Positions 44,591 to 56,442 are shown, numbered from the stretch's first letter. The stretch: 64,000 bases of DNA from Homalodisca vitripennis (GCF_021130785.1 NC_060213.1:134802001-134866000); one strand, 5' to 3'. The notes: generated from the letters alone by a model not told the origin. Translations and numbers: made by a program.

Positions 44591-45239
44591 GTCTATTAGC
44601 AAGCATTTTCACACTTGTCTTATAGCAAAGAAAATTTAGAAGAAAAAACGAATTGGTTTCGAGACTGAGTGCAATCATATGACATTTTAACACGTTCCCG
44701 AGTAATACATGTATCTTAATGAAATGAGCTATCTTAACAGTGAACCTTGTTACGCGACATGTGGTGTGGCTTACTAGTAAGTTCATTTAAAATTTGTCTT
44801 AATCTTTTTGAATATCTGATGGTGAAATTGATGACGTGGAAGGAGCGGAAACCGCAGTTACCGGCCAAGCTGGCCACATACTACAGAGCCTGACCTCTCC
44901 AATGATGACCACTTAGAGCAGGCTATAAAGCTACAATGTAGTCAGCTGTTTAATGGCGACTCCGAGCAGTAATTCCGTGGTGAGTCTAACAGCTGTTTAT
45001 AGCCGGACCTGACTCGCCATAGAGTAATGCATCTGGAGTACACAGAGTGGATCCTCCAAGGCTCAATGCTTCGTCGTGAGCTGCTATGGCTGAAGGATTG
45101 TTCCAGGAACGATATACCGAAACAAAAGAAAGAAGATGGTGATGTAGGTGGACAGGCGTGTTTAAATAGAAGTGTACCCTGTAATTCTAAAGTCCATTTG
45201 CAAACACTGTTGGAAGCCAACCAGGTTTTAGTAACAGAA
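44591..45239. other. Unassigned segment with a GC-richer part
   Basis: 44820-45240 is GC-richer and has 80-90-codon open frames on both strands (45027-45287 plus; 44942-45220 minus). Neither shows a recognisable domain. The plus-strand frame runs into the retrotransposon tail at 45243, which argues against a real gene. It could be a transduced or older repeat fragment. Confidence 0.3.
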
Positions 45240-45790
45240 AAATCAAATCAAATCAACATTTATTCCTTAAACAAATGCACACTTTAGAAATACAAATTAA
45301 AATACAGGAATAATCCCCGCAAAGACTGTAGGTCTGTGAGCGGGGAGAGTTCAACGGAACAGTTGCACACATTAATCTAAAAATACAAAATAAAAAACTT
45401 CTTACACATGGTACTTAATTAAATATACATTATAGGTTTATAATTAAAAAAAAGTTAACTAATATAAATATATTCTAAAGTATATAATAACTTTGTACTA
45501 TTTAGAATAATTAGAGTACCAAGTTTGGAGTATCCATCAGAATATGCGATGCTGACATGTTACTAGTAATTATACTAAAAGAAAAAGAAAATTGTGTTAA
45601 AAGATAAGGAGAACGCAACAGCCTCTCAGCAGCCTCCCAGCCAATGCGGTACAACCATCGACTAACCGTCTGTTTGTAGACAGCCACACTTTCACTCTCC
45701 ATTTTTAATTCCTCTGGCAAGTTTCTAAAAATGATTTAAGCAAGATAAAAAGAGTTAATAAGTTCTGAACCATGATTTAATTTAGGGGTA
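45240..45790 (-). pseudogene. 3' end of a CR1-like non-LTR element with RT C-terminal relic
   Basis: Minus strand. From about 45860 down to 45600 the reading shows the RT C-terminal pattern: REGNCCHEAGGILSNYGFI, a stop, then FRNLPEELKMESESVAVYK followed by a basic/hydrophobic helix ending VSRWLYRIG. This corresponds to the 'f..LP..lk......FK..v..wL' end of CR1/jockey ORF2. The 3' UTR carries a hairpin with arms TCCCCGC (45314-45320) and GCGGGGA (45340-45346), and an inner AGAC/GTCT pair. It ends in (GATTT)n (45243-45260 as 'aaatcaaatcaaatcaac'). Stops show it is inactive. This tail uses the same five-base repeat as the intact element at 12050-12074, but the 3' UTRs differ. Confidence 0.65.
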
Positions 45791-46179
45791 ATGAATCCGT
45801 AGTTACTTAGAATTCCTCCTGCTTCGTGACAACAATTTCCCTCGCGTTAATGTAAATAAACCTTGCAATTTCATATAGTTAAGCTAGATCTTCCAAGGAA
45901 TGGATGGAATGTTTTCCATTGGCTAATGAGTAGAAGGAATTATGGTCCAGGCTGTGTAATTTTTTGTCAAAAAATAAAAGAATATGGATATTAAAAAGAA
46001 TGGAATGTAGGTACGTTAATGTGTTTCCGTTATAATACGTAACACCCAGTCATTTAGTTTGTGACAGATTGTGACAGAACGCAAAGAAAAGCTTCCGTCG
46101 TAAGGTAATTCTGGGTAATTCAGTGAACTTTGAGAGCTTTTTGTTTTAGAGATGATGTACTGTACATTCAAAAAACATA
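45791..46179. other. Intergenic DNA, nothing recognised
   Basis: May contain further decayed retrotransposon sequence, but no motif can be supported. Confidence 0.35.
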
Positions 46180-46450
46180 ATATTTCAAGATCCAAGGACT
46201 AGGAGCTTTCAGAAGCCGGATAATTCTTAGGAAGCTTTTAAAAGCAGAAAGCTTGTAGAGGCTCGAGGCATAGACCAGGATATGCCAGATCGGAAGATTT
46301 TAGACGTAAGAACCAGAGACAATAAGTTCCTATAGAAAGGAATCTGCCAACGTCCGGAACTGCTATAGACAGAATATTTCTAAATCCAGGAATCTCCCTA
46401 TGGGCAAGAGCTCCCAAACTTCAAGAATTTTAGAAGCGGGAAATTTAAAA
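46180..46450. repeat. Degenerate purine-rich tandem repeat
   Basis: Irregular ~50-60-bp recurrences of words like 'ccaggaatct', 'ccggaactgctatagacaga' and 'aagcttttaaaagcagaaag'. The same style of word ('ccaagaactgccatgggtca') recurs at 57940-58190, so both may descend from one old minisatellite. Confidence 0.4.
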
Positions 46451-47780
46451 TCATCAGATGTTCTCTAGTCCTTTAAATATTTTTTATTAGAAGTTTTAAA
46501 TTTTAATACCTGACTCGTTATGCCAGCCGTGGTATGTCAAAAACTGGACACACCTTTCATTTTAAACTAATGTTAAGTAAAATACTATTTCTATACACTT
46601 AAATTAAGTTTAAATAAATCCGTAATAATATGGCAATTACATTGTTCTGTGAATATGCGAGTGCTACACTTAACTTTCTATCCAATTAGGTTTTTACTAT
46701 AACACTCGCATCAGACGACAAATATTCCTTCGATGCACGCAACAAAGCATAATCACTTTTTTCTTTTTTATATCACTTTTAAAATTACAAAACTGAATGC
46801 AAAATCTACTTAAAATTTACTGAATCAAAGCAACTGCTCACAAACTGATAAATTGTAACATATTACAAAAAAGAATAGTCCCTAAAATGATTCTTCACTA
46901 AAACAACTTAGTTGGATACTTATATCAAGGTAACCGTTGGTCTCTCATTTTATTGTTGGTGTTACTTATAATTATTACTTATAAGCTTAAAATATTTTTT
47001 ATTCCAATATTCGTATTGATGTTATGTTGCAATAGTGTAACAGAAGAAATCGGTTACAGATTATACTCAGCTAAGAAGACTCATATTTTCATACTTATTA
47101 TTTAAATTCAAGTACTATAGATTAATCTGAACCTTTGTCTTAATTTCTAACGTAGATTCTTTAATGAAAAATATATTGTATTTATAAATCTGTTCGTTGG
47201 TGTATGGTTCACAGTGTTATTTTTACTAAACCATTGTTTAATGGCAAAATATACGAGGTTTATTAGTTTGCGCTTTACAAGAAAATACAACCCAAAAAAG
47301 CATTTAGTACATTTATAATAGCACAAGAGCAGAATAGACCTTAAATAACAACCTTCAGTCTAGTTATCTGATGATAATATAACAATTATTTATGTGCCTA
47401 ATGGTTCGTTTTGAGCATATCCGACTAGGAAAATATAATCTAAAAAAAATTTCGCCCCATATTTTTCACCCTTCCGATACCGTCCTACTTCCACCAAAGT
47501 TGGTGCGGCTAAAGATCAGTTTCTTTCTTACGGAAAATTCCTCTATCGATTTCAAGAAACGCAAGGTTGTGTGCAGTTTTGCTCTTGTCCTTTAGATCAT
47601 AAAACAGGTCACTCATTCATGAAACACTTCATACTACACATTGAGTGTTCATAGAAACACATATTATTAATGTTATTGTTCATAAACACATAAGTTTTTA
47701 TATTACAGTAGTGTGGAAAAGTCGACAGGTAGTAATATTTCACACACTATTATAAATCCAGTAATGTATGAGAGGGTCTA
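46451..47780. other. AT-rich intergenic DNA, nothing recognised
   Basis: No gene, RNA or repeat supported. Confidence 0.45.
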
Positions 47781-48060
47781 CATTATGAGCGGGGTATCCG
47801 GAGGGGGGGGGTTGAGGGGGTATTAGCTCATAAAAACAGCCCACTTGCGGCACCGAGCTTTTTGCAATCAATGAATATATTATACTGCCTTTAACCACAT
47901 TGGCTCTTTTTCCATTAGCCGGGTCCGTGTAAAACCTCCCAGCGACCGGCGAGCTAAATGCTTTGGTCAGTCAAATGTTTCATTTTGTTTAGACCGAATG
48001 CGGATCGAGGTTTTGTCTAAAATTGTTAGTAGCACAACATTATAAAATCAAACCACAGGT
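47781..48060. other. GC-richer island with G-run
   Basis: Begins with a G-run block (47799-47820) and continues with 'ttagctcataaaaacagccc', 'cctcccagcgaccggcgagc' and 'cattttgtttagaccgaatg'. No open frame. Candidate conserved non-coding element; function unknown. Confidence 0.25.
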
Positions 48061-48289
48061 GCTTAATTCCTCCTAGGATTTGTACAAGTACCGGAAGAAA
48101 ACAATGTAAAACTATAAACTAAACGGCTTTAATCATTGTGAAGTATTCGACTTGAAAAGAATGTTGAAAATCTCTAAAATAGAAAATAAAATAAAAATAA
48201 TATGTTAACAGTATTTGAATAAAATATTGCATTAATGTACTTAAAATTTTACATAAAGAGGTATATATTTGGGTATCAATCTACCTGAA

Positions 48290-48910
48290 AAATATTCGAC
48301 GTTCAGATCATTCAATTTGACAATTGACACATCAATCGATTTTATATTCGATGGTGAGATCATTTGTTCTGATATTCGATGGTCAGAACAATCGATGTGG
48401 TATTTTCAGCCCACTTGATTTAATATTTAATTTTAGATTTTGATCTGTATCCAATTTTCATATCAATCAATGTGAAAATGGTATTCGTGAAACAGATAAA
48501 ACTATCTTCAAGTATTCAATATTTCGATCGGTAATGACATAACGACGTCACGGATCTGAACATCGCACGTTTAAGATAAAACTAAGTGATATCCTCAGTG
48601 ACTATTTCGATACTTGACTACAATGTAGTAATCGATCAGTGTGTAAACCACTCAATACAGTATTACGACAACCTGATTGTAAATGAGAAAAAACACTTTC
48701 ATCTCTTTACAGTGTTCATATCGAAACTATGGTAAGTATCGAGAAACGTTTGTGCCACTGCTTAACCAATATCGATTATAGCCACAAAGTGACTCAAACA
48801 CAATCGTGACTCTTGTGAGTAGCAACTATTAATAATTTAAACGTATTGCCTATGATAATTCATACGATAGAATGCATTATGAGTCGTATACGATCGAGTA
48901 TTTCATATTG
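48290..48910. repeat. ATCGAT/TTCGAT-rich degenerate sequence
   Basis: Unusually many ATCGAT-like words: 'caatcgattttatattcgat', 'gatattcgatggtcagaaca', 'atttcgatcgg', 'taatcgatcagtg', 'atatcgattatag'. Spacing is irregular. Either a decayed short tandem repeat or a cluster of Cut/DREF-like sites. Confidence 0.35.
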
Positions 48911-49194
48911 GAAATTTACAGTAGTGTGGATTTTACTAACAAATTATATAATCCGTAAAGATCTCACTGCAAAACTATTTTCTTAGGTTATGTGTTTTTT
49001 ATCTTTTTACTTTAACAAAATTATACTTTACCTAATTATATTTTCAGGGTCTTGTAAACCAACAACTTCCTCTTTGTACACAAATACACAATTTTTGAGG
49101 TTATGTTTACAAGTATTCAGCAATGGTTTTCGCAGATGGACCTCGTCAAATTTCAGGTTATAAACCCTATACAACCCCCTATGCCAAGATACCA

Positions 49195-49320
49195 GCGTCA
49201 TTTATATAACATAGTTACTGATTCATTACGTAACTAGTGCTGTAATTAATGTCATTACGTAATTGATGACACACGATGATGGTTTAAAATGTAAGGTTGG
49301 ATAAAATACTTCTTACGTCA
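49195..49320 (+). repeat. Dispersed repeat, copy 1 of 2
   Basis: Shares the order 'cattacgtaactagtg', 'gtcattacgtaattgatg', 'cacgatgatggtttaaa' and 'ttggataaa' with 62930-63020. The central word is part of a diverged palindrome around ACTAGT. Possibly a small MITE. Confidence 0.45.
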
Positions 49321-49379
49321 TCACAATGTACGTCGAATTGAACTACTCAGACTAAATCGTCGCGCAATTTAGACCGTTG

Positions 49380-49700
49380 TAAAAAATAGTGATAATAAAA
49401 AAACGGACTGGGCGCAATAAAAATCAGTAATGGGTACTATAAGTGGGGAATGCTGCGCGAGTACTTCTGCTGCACAATGTTTATAGTCTGGTCCGCGCCT
49501 CATTAATGCAGAGGCATAAAGCAACAATTTACAGAGGATTGGAAATGTTACTCATTCTTATCAAAGGGCACGACACGGCGGTACTCGGTTACTTTGTTGC
49601 TCACGGATTCGAGGCTGAGAAATTAGAGGGTTACCGACGTACCTGCAGCTATCACAGTGTGTTTTACGTAGGAAAAAAGAGCAACAAAAAAACATCACAT
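49380..49700. other. GC-richer island, candidate non-coding element
   Basis: 'ggcgcaataaaaatcagtaa', 'tccgcgcctcattaatgcag' and 'aggcataaagcaacaattta' are clustered homeodomain-like words. A 90-codon open frame (49443-49715) covers the island but has no recognisable domain or splice context, so a gene is not called. Confidence 0.25.
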
Positions 49701-49924
49701 TGCATTTTTGCTTAACATTTCGTTTTTTTTTATTAATGTACGTTAAATATAAAACAATGTGGGAGTATTTTAGTCTATAGCCGATAATATAAAGGATACA
49801 ATTTATGGCCTATAGCAAATATTACGGACAGACAGACAAGCAAAATTTAGAAAGACATTTTAGAAATCCCATTGGCAGACAAAAGTACAATTGTGTCATA
49901 CTACTGAGTGATAGACTTCTAGCA

Positions 49925-52900
49925 AGCACAACTAAAATCTTTGGAAATACACATATACAGAACTAATTCTTCTCTATGTGGCAATATAATAAAGCACAAC
50001 TAAATTCCATGGTTGAAATTACACCTACACAGAACTAATTCTTCTCTATATGGAAATCCAATAAAGGACAACTAAATCCCACGGTTGGAAAAAGCACCTA
50101 CACAGAACTAATTCTTCTCTATGTGGAAATCCAATAAATCACAACTAAATCCCATGGTTGCAAATGCACCTACATAGAACTAATTATTCTTTATGTGGAA
50201 ATCCAATAAAGGACAACTAAATCCCATGGTTGAAAATACACATACACAAAACTAATTCTTCTCTATGTGGAAATTCAACAAAGCACAACTAAATCCCATG
50301 GTTGGAAATGCACCTACACAGAACTAATTCTTCTCTATGTGGATATCAACAAAGCACAACTAAATCCCATGGTTGGGAATGCACCTACACAAAACTAATT
50401 CTTCTCTAGTGGAAATACAATAAAGCACAACTAAATCCCATGGTTCCAAATGCACCTACACAGAACTACTTCTTCTCTATGTGGAAATACAATAAAGCAC
50501 AACTAAATCCCATGGTTGGAAATGCACCTACACAGAACTAATTCTTCTCTATGTGGAAATACAATAAAGCACAACTAAATCCCATGGTTGGAAATGCACC
50601 TACACAAAACTAATTCTTCTCTATGTGGAAATACAATAAAGCACAACTAAATCCCATGGTTCCAAATGCACCTACACAGAACTAATTCTTCTCTATGTGG
50701 AAATACAATAAAGCACAACTAAATCCCATGGTTGGAAATGCACCTACACAGAACTAATTCTTCTCTAGTGGAAATACAATAAAGCACAACTAAATCCCAT
50801 GGTTGGAAATGCACCTACACAGAACTAATTCTTCTCTATGTGGATATCAACAAAGCACAACTAAATCCCATGGTTGGAAATGCACCTACACAGAACTAAT
50901 TCTTCTCTATGTGGAAATCAACAAAGCACAACTAAATCCCATGGTTGGAAATGCACCTCCACAGAACTAATTCTTCTCTATGTGGAAATCAACAAAGCAC
51001 AACTAAATCCCATGGTTGCAAATGCACCTTCACAGAACTAATTCTTCTCTATCTGGAAATTCAACAAAGCACAACTAAATCCCATGGTTGGAAATGCACC
51101 TACACAAAACTAATTCTTCTCTATGTGGAAATACAATAAAGCACAACTAAATCCCATGGTTGCAAATGCAACTCCACAGAACTAATTCTTCTCTATGTGG
51201 ATATCAACAAAGCACAACTAAATCCCATGGTTGGAAATGCACCTACACAGAACTAATTCTTCTCTATGTGGAAATCAACAAAGCACAACTAAATCCCATG
51301 GTTGGAAATGCACCTCCACAGAACTAATTCTTCTCTATGTGGAAATACAATAAAGCACAACTAAATCCCATGGTTGCAAATGCAACTCCACAGAACTAAT
51401 TCTTCTCTATGTGGAAATTCAACAAAGCACAACTAAATCCCATGGTTGCAAATGCAACTCCATAGAACTAATTCTTCTCTATGTGGAAATCAACAAAGCA
51501 CAACTAAATCCCATGGTTGGAAATGCACCTCCACAGAACTAATTCTTCTCTATGTGGAAATCAACAAAGCACAACTAAATCCCATGGTTGCAAATGCACC
51601 TACACAGAACTAATTCTTCTCTATGTGGAAATACAATAAAGCACAACTAAATCCCATAAATGCACCTACACAGAACTAATTCTTCTCTAGTGGAAATACA
51701 ATAAAGCACAACTAAATCCCATTGGAAATGCACCTACACAGAACTAATTCTTCTCTCTAATCCCTGCACCTACACAGAACTAATTCTTCTCTATGTGGAA
51801 ATCAACAAAGCTAAATCCCATGGTTGGAAATGCACCTCCACAGAACTAATTCTTCTCTATGTGGAAATCAACAAAGCACAACTAAATCCCATGGTTGCAA
51901 ATGGCATTGGAAATTACTAAATCCCAATGCACCTACACAAAACTAATTCTTCTCTATGTGGAAATACAGTAAAGCACAACTAAATCCCATGGTTGCAAAT
52001 GCAACTCCACAGAACTAATTCTTCTCTATGTGGAAATCAACAAAGCACAACTAAATCCCATGGTTGGAAATGCACCTCCACAGAACTAATTCTTCTCTAT
52101 GTGGAAATCAACAAAGCACAACTAAATCCCATGGTTGCAAATGCACCTTCACAGAACTAATTCTTCTCTATCTGGAAATTCAACAAAGCACAACTAAATC
52201 CCATGGTTGGAAATGCACCTACACAAAACTAATTCTTCTCTATGTGGAAATACAATAAAGCACAACTAAATCCCATGGTTGCAAATGCAACTCCACAGAA
52301 CTAATTCTTCTCTATGTGGAAATTCAACAAAGCACAACTAAATCCCATGGTTGCAAATGCAACTCCACAGAACTAATTCTTCTCTATGTGGAAATCAACA
52401 AAGCACAACTAAATCCCATGGTTGGAAATGCACCTTCACAGAACTAATTCTTCTCTATGTGGAAATCAACAAAGCACAACTAAATCCCATGGTTGCAAAT
52501 GCACCTTCACAGAACTAATTCTTCTCTATCTGGAAATTTAACAAAGCACAACTAAATCCCATGGTTGGAAATGCACCTACACAAAACTAATTCTTCTCTA
52601 TGTGGAAATACAATAAAGCACAACTAAATCCCATGGTTGCAAATGCAACTCCACAGAACTAATTCTTCTCTATGTGGAAATTCAACAAAGCACAACTAAA
52701 TCCCATGGTTGCAAATGCACCTCCACAGAACTAATTCTTCTCTATGTGGAAATCAACAAAACACAACTAAATCCCATGGTTGCAAATGCACCTCCACAGA
52801 ACTAATTCTTCTCTATGTGGAAATCAACAAAACACAACTAAATCCCATGGTTGGAAATGCACCTACACACAACTAATTCTTCATTATTCACGTGGGAATG

Positions 52901-53115
52901 GCAATTGTAAATACTTGTAAAATTATTGCCAAATAAAGGTTTTTTTTTACTCGAACAGAACGAACTCTTCTCAATGTGGAAATTCAATAAAGCACTGCCA
53001 AATCCCATGGTTGGTAATGCACCTACACAGAACTAATTCCTCTCTATGTGGAAATCCAGTAAAGCACAACTAAATCCAATGGTTAGAAATGCACCTACAC
53101 AGAACTAATTCTTCT
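49925..53115. repeat. 72-bp minisatellite, about 44 copies, with higher-order repeats
   Basis: Unit: 'aattcttctctatgtggaaa', 'tacaataaagcacaactaaa', 'tcccatggttggaaatgcac', 'ctacacagaact'. Each unit has an NcoI-type CCATGG. Variant positions ('gg/gc/cc' before 'aaatgca', 'ctac/ctcc/cttc', 'ataca/atca/attca') form ordered blocks. A 195-bp block at 50945-51139 recurs identically at 52064-52258 (1119 bp apart), and a related block lies near 52430-52640. Copies are deleted or scrambled at 51650-51930. The array breaks at 52890-52960 and resumes for two or three diverged units. Confidence 0.97.
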
Positions 53116-53694
53116 TTACTTGGGGATGAACTTTCATAAAGAGTACAGATTAAATCTTTCTTGAGATTTTTTTGCCTCCTTAATATTTTTGTTCACGTAC
53201 TGGTAGGTTTCAAAGTAATGACTTACAAAAGTGTAAACATTACAAGATCACCAAGTGATGAAGTTTTATGTGTTGGGGCGGTTAGGCTGCATGCGTTAGT
53301 ATGTTTAATGTTGAAATCTTATAGGTTGTACTCAGTTTCTCTATAAATTTATTCTGAGATTTCCTCGGTTATCGATAAGACCACTGCCTTTGCCAATGTT
53401 CGCTTTATGTTTCATTTCATCGTGTGGATAGACAGATAGACAATGTTCACTAACGCTCTGCCTCAGCTATAGTGAGATTTCAGTTTATCTACTGTAGATA
53501 TTTTATTTGATCTGTTTATAATTCCAATTTTAATTGTTTCTTATGTTTACTATAAGAACATTCCACATTATAAATAAATAATTAATTTATTTTATAATGA
53601 GCGAATATCAAAACCCAACAACTTTAAAAATCAAATCGAGTCAAATTACTGTAACGTTATTAAAGTTATAAAACCAATAAAAACACAAAGAGAA
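53116..53694. other. Intergenic DNA, nothing recognised
   Basis: Mixed to AT-rich composition. No supported feature. Confidence 0.4.
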
Positions 53695-54160
53695 CACTCA
53701 TTTTATTATAACAATCAAAAACATTACATTACTTGATATTGAATTTAACCATTTATATTGCAGTGGCATATTTAAAATTTAGTTACATCCTGTTGAAGAC
53801 TCTTTGTGGTAATAAATATCGGTATTAAAAAATTTGTATATCTTGTATATATAATCGAAATTTCTATTTCAGTAGTATAAATCATACACAAACGTTACGA
53901 ATATTAATGGTAAAATGTATCATAAAAATTGTATTATAAGATTTTATTATACAAATCATAATCATGACATTACTTGATGTTGAAATTAGCCGTTGATATT
54001 GTGGTGGCATATTTAAAATTTGGTTGAATCTTCTTGAAGAGAATTTGTTACCTATACTGGTCTAAAATTATATATCTCTTTTTGCTTAAAAAGTAATAAA
54101 ATAATATGTATATTAAAAAACATACACAAACGTTACGAACATTCATAATTCAAAACAATT
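53695..54160. repeat. ~240-bp tandem duplication, 2 copies
   Basis: 'acattacttgat-ttgaa' at 53726 and 53967 (241 bp apart), 'gtggcatatttaaaattt' in both, and 'acacaaacgttacgaa' at 53886 and 54124 (238 bp apart). AT-rich and non-coding. Confidence 0.85.
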
Positions 54161-54479
54161 CTTTTTAATAAATGACCATACATTATAATGATACACGACA
54201 CTTTTTACTTTACAACGCCAATTTAAACTAAATTAGGAATTACAGTTCTTGAAATGATATATCATAGACCAGACTATGATGTGTAATTGGACTTTTATTT
54301 AACCAAACAAGTAGGTCTCTACAAGTTTTCAATCACGGGAGTAGATAATGTAAAACGAACACTTCTCTGCCGATCCCCCCTTCCAATTTCAGATAGAATT
54401 GAAGTTTTACTGGGAGCATTAAAGTAAATTTAAACTAATGTATTCGTGGGTTCCGTGAGTTGAAAGATTAAAGGACTGC

Positions 54480-54660
54480 AGCAACATGTCCGATTAAAGG
54501 CAAAAAATCCAAATAAATGTAAATGACCAAACCGCCACACCTACAGCGACCGCGCTGTTAAATTTTATAGAGAATCGATCCCTCAATGGGGTCGTTGTGC
54601 TTCAAAATGCGAAAGCTTCACAGCCATACTACGTACATTTAGCCGGCTAAATTATTTGTA
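54480..54660. other. GC-richer island, candidate non-coding element
   Basis: 'ccgattaaaggcaaaaaatc', 'aaccgccacacctacagcga', 'ccgcgctgttaaattttata' and 'gatccctcaatggggtcgtt'. No open frame and no repeat match. Stands out from AT-rich flanks. Confidence 0.25.
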
Positions 54661-54854
54661 GTGCTTTATGTCAATACTTGGTTTTAGGAGTTTGGTCTAA
54701 GGTGATCATTGGCTATTTAAAAAGAACAGGTATAGTAGATATACTTGTTAATCTACTAAAAACGTATTAGAATTTTTTTTCTATATACTTTTACCTGGTT
54801 TACCCATATGTTTTTGTATTCAATAATGTGTGTATCATTCCTATTTAAGGGTTT

Positions 54855-54862
54855 TATGTATG

Positions 54863-54939
<77 letters not shown>
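54855..54939. repeat. (TA)n microsatellite
   Basis: A short (TATG)n lead-in at 54857 is followed by about 35 TA units. The sequence can extrude cruciforms. Confidence 0.97.
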
Positions 54940-54940
<1 letters not shown>

Positions 54941-55435
54941 ACCTAGCTGTTTCCCGCGGCTTCGCACGCTTTTCGTAAGTTTTGCCCGCGTATGAGCATT
55001 TCTGGTTGAAGTAAATTATATTTCCAACCCCGATGTAGATTTTACCTTGATGTCACGATCAAGAAAATATGTCAAAAATGTATTGTACATGCATAATGTA
55101 TTTTATTACAAAGTGGTCTACCACTCAACCTTTAAGTTCAACCAAAAATTTAGTTTAGACAATTATACATCATAACTTAGCGCCTTCAAATAGTGTTTCA
55201 CTGTTTAATATACGTATCTATCTCGTAATTGCAGGTTATAATGTGCAGGCGCTTTGAAAACTTTTCTTCATTTTATTCGTTTATATTCACGACATAAGCG
55301 AATAATTCAGATAATAACTATCCTATCTTCTAAGTTAGACTAAATTACGGATACATGTGAAATTTGATTGAAATTGGTTCAGTCGTTTTGGAGTTTATTG
55401 GCAACATACATCGTGACTCAAGATTTTTATATATA
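54940..55435 (+). mobile_element. Interspersed repeat of the insect RTE/SINE-tail type
   Basis: Begins 'acctagctgtttcccgcggc' then 'ttcgcacgcttttcg'. It ends with 'gaaattggttcagtcgtttt', 'ggagtttattggcaacatac' and a TATA-rich tail running into (GT)n. The pairing of a 'CCCGCGGCTTCGC' start with a 'GGTTCAGTCGTTT' end is common in dispersed non-LTR-related repeats of insects, from my memory of such sequences. It is sandwiched between TA and GT tracts, which suggests insertion into a microsatellite. The clade is not certain. Confidence 0.6.
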
Positions 55436-55439
55436 TAAG

Positions 55440-55440
<1 letters not shown>

Positions 55441-55502
<62 letters not shown>

Positions 55503-55509
55503 TGTGTGT
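55441..55509. repeat. (GT)n microsatellite
   Basis: About 30 GT units with one TT interruption. The short frame across it is spurious. Confidence 0.97.
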
Positions 55510-55599
55510 ACTATCTAAAAATAGGTATGTCCAGTCTATATGTGGGCTATGTATACTGTTCAGCCCTGTATTTTCAACATACTAAGGGAGCATAAAACA

Positions 55600-55985
55600 T
55601 ACGTGTTCCATATATACGTTCATCTGACTTATTTGTTCATGTCTGTTTGTCTGTACGTATATTAGTCCCTTTCATAAATTTTTCCTTTCTATACGTATAA
55701 CTCCCTTGTGAACATGTTAAGTTATCACATTATGTGTAATATGTATACAGTCTATGTCTTTTCGTAACCTGTCATATGTGCTTTCGATATTTTTATCTGA
55801 TCTCTTTATTCATATATCTGCTCTGTATATATCTATAGATATGTTTATGTGTTCTTTATATACGTATATGAGTCTTGTCTTGACCTATAAATGTTTATTT
55901 GTGACATGTCTATATGTAGTATATCTGTCCTGTATCTATCTTATCTGTCTGTTTATCTATTGTGTGATCTATACAGCATATACCA
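55600..55985. repeat. Degenerate T/G-rich low-complexity repeat
   Basis: Many variants of 'tatatgt-t-ctgtctg' words such as 'gtatatatctatagatatg' and 'tatctgtcctgtatctatc', without a fixed period. The 78-codon frame here is a by-product. Confidence 0.55.
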
Positions 55986-56170
55986 TATGAAAAATAAATA
56001 AAAAACGTTGTTTAATCATAATAACAACATTAAATGAAGGAAATATCTTTAATATTTTTACGAGTACAAACATAATGACAATTATTAACAATTTATATTA
56101 AGTTTGGAATTACCGAGACGTCATGCAACTTGACTTATTCTTGTAAACGAGTTAAGTTATTTATAAAATC

Positions 56171-56171
<1 letters not shown>

Positions 56172-56207
<36 letters not shown>
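56172..56207. repeat. (GT)n microsatellite
   Basis: About 18 GT units directly beside the first tRNA-like unit. Confidence 0.95.
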
Positions 56208-56209
<2 letters not shown>

Positions 56210-56212
56210 TGG

Positions 56213-56442
56213 CACGATCCGGGCCTGTCATTTGCTGGGCGAGCGTGATACCACTACACCACACAGTCCTCACTTTTTATGATTAAAATTATTTTGTATT
56301 TTACCGTTTCTACACATATGTGTAAAAATGACCACACTAGCATCGGAAGAGAAAATGCTAAATGTTAAATGACTGTTTAACAATTATTAAGTTTGCATAA
56401 GTCCCAATTCTTTTTTTAATAAACATTGAATCGCAAAAAGTA
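56213..56442 (-). repeat. tRNA-like unit 1 of a tandem pair
   Basis: On the minus strand the right-to-left reading starts 'ggactgtgtggtgtagtggt', then 'atcacgctcgcccagcaaat' and 'gacaggcccggatcgtgcc'. There is an A-box-like TGGTGTAGTGG and the remains of a B box (GGATCGTGCC for GGTTCGANNCC). Stems are poorly paired, so it is not a functional tRNA. The flanking sequence to the right ('tattttgtattttaccgttt', 'cacatatgtgt') is duplicated in unit 2 about 244 bp away. Confidence 0.55.

Noticed and set aside
44418..44786. 122-codon minus-strand open frame
   Set aside because: Overlaps an FB2 fragment and the end of a tandem repeat. No recognisable domain.
49443..49715. 90-codon plus-strand open frame as a possible exon
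   Set aside because: No recognisable domain, no clear splice context, and it ends in a lysine/asparagine-rich low-complexity tail.
50945..52258. Two identical 64-codon plus-strand frames
   Set aside because: Both lie in the 72-bp array and are identical because of a duplicated block.
49925..53115. CRISPR-like array
   Set aside because: Contiguous 72-bp units without spacers. It is a minisatellite.
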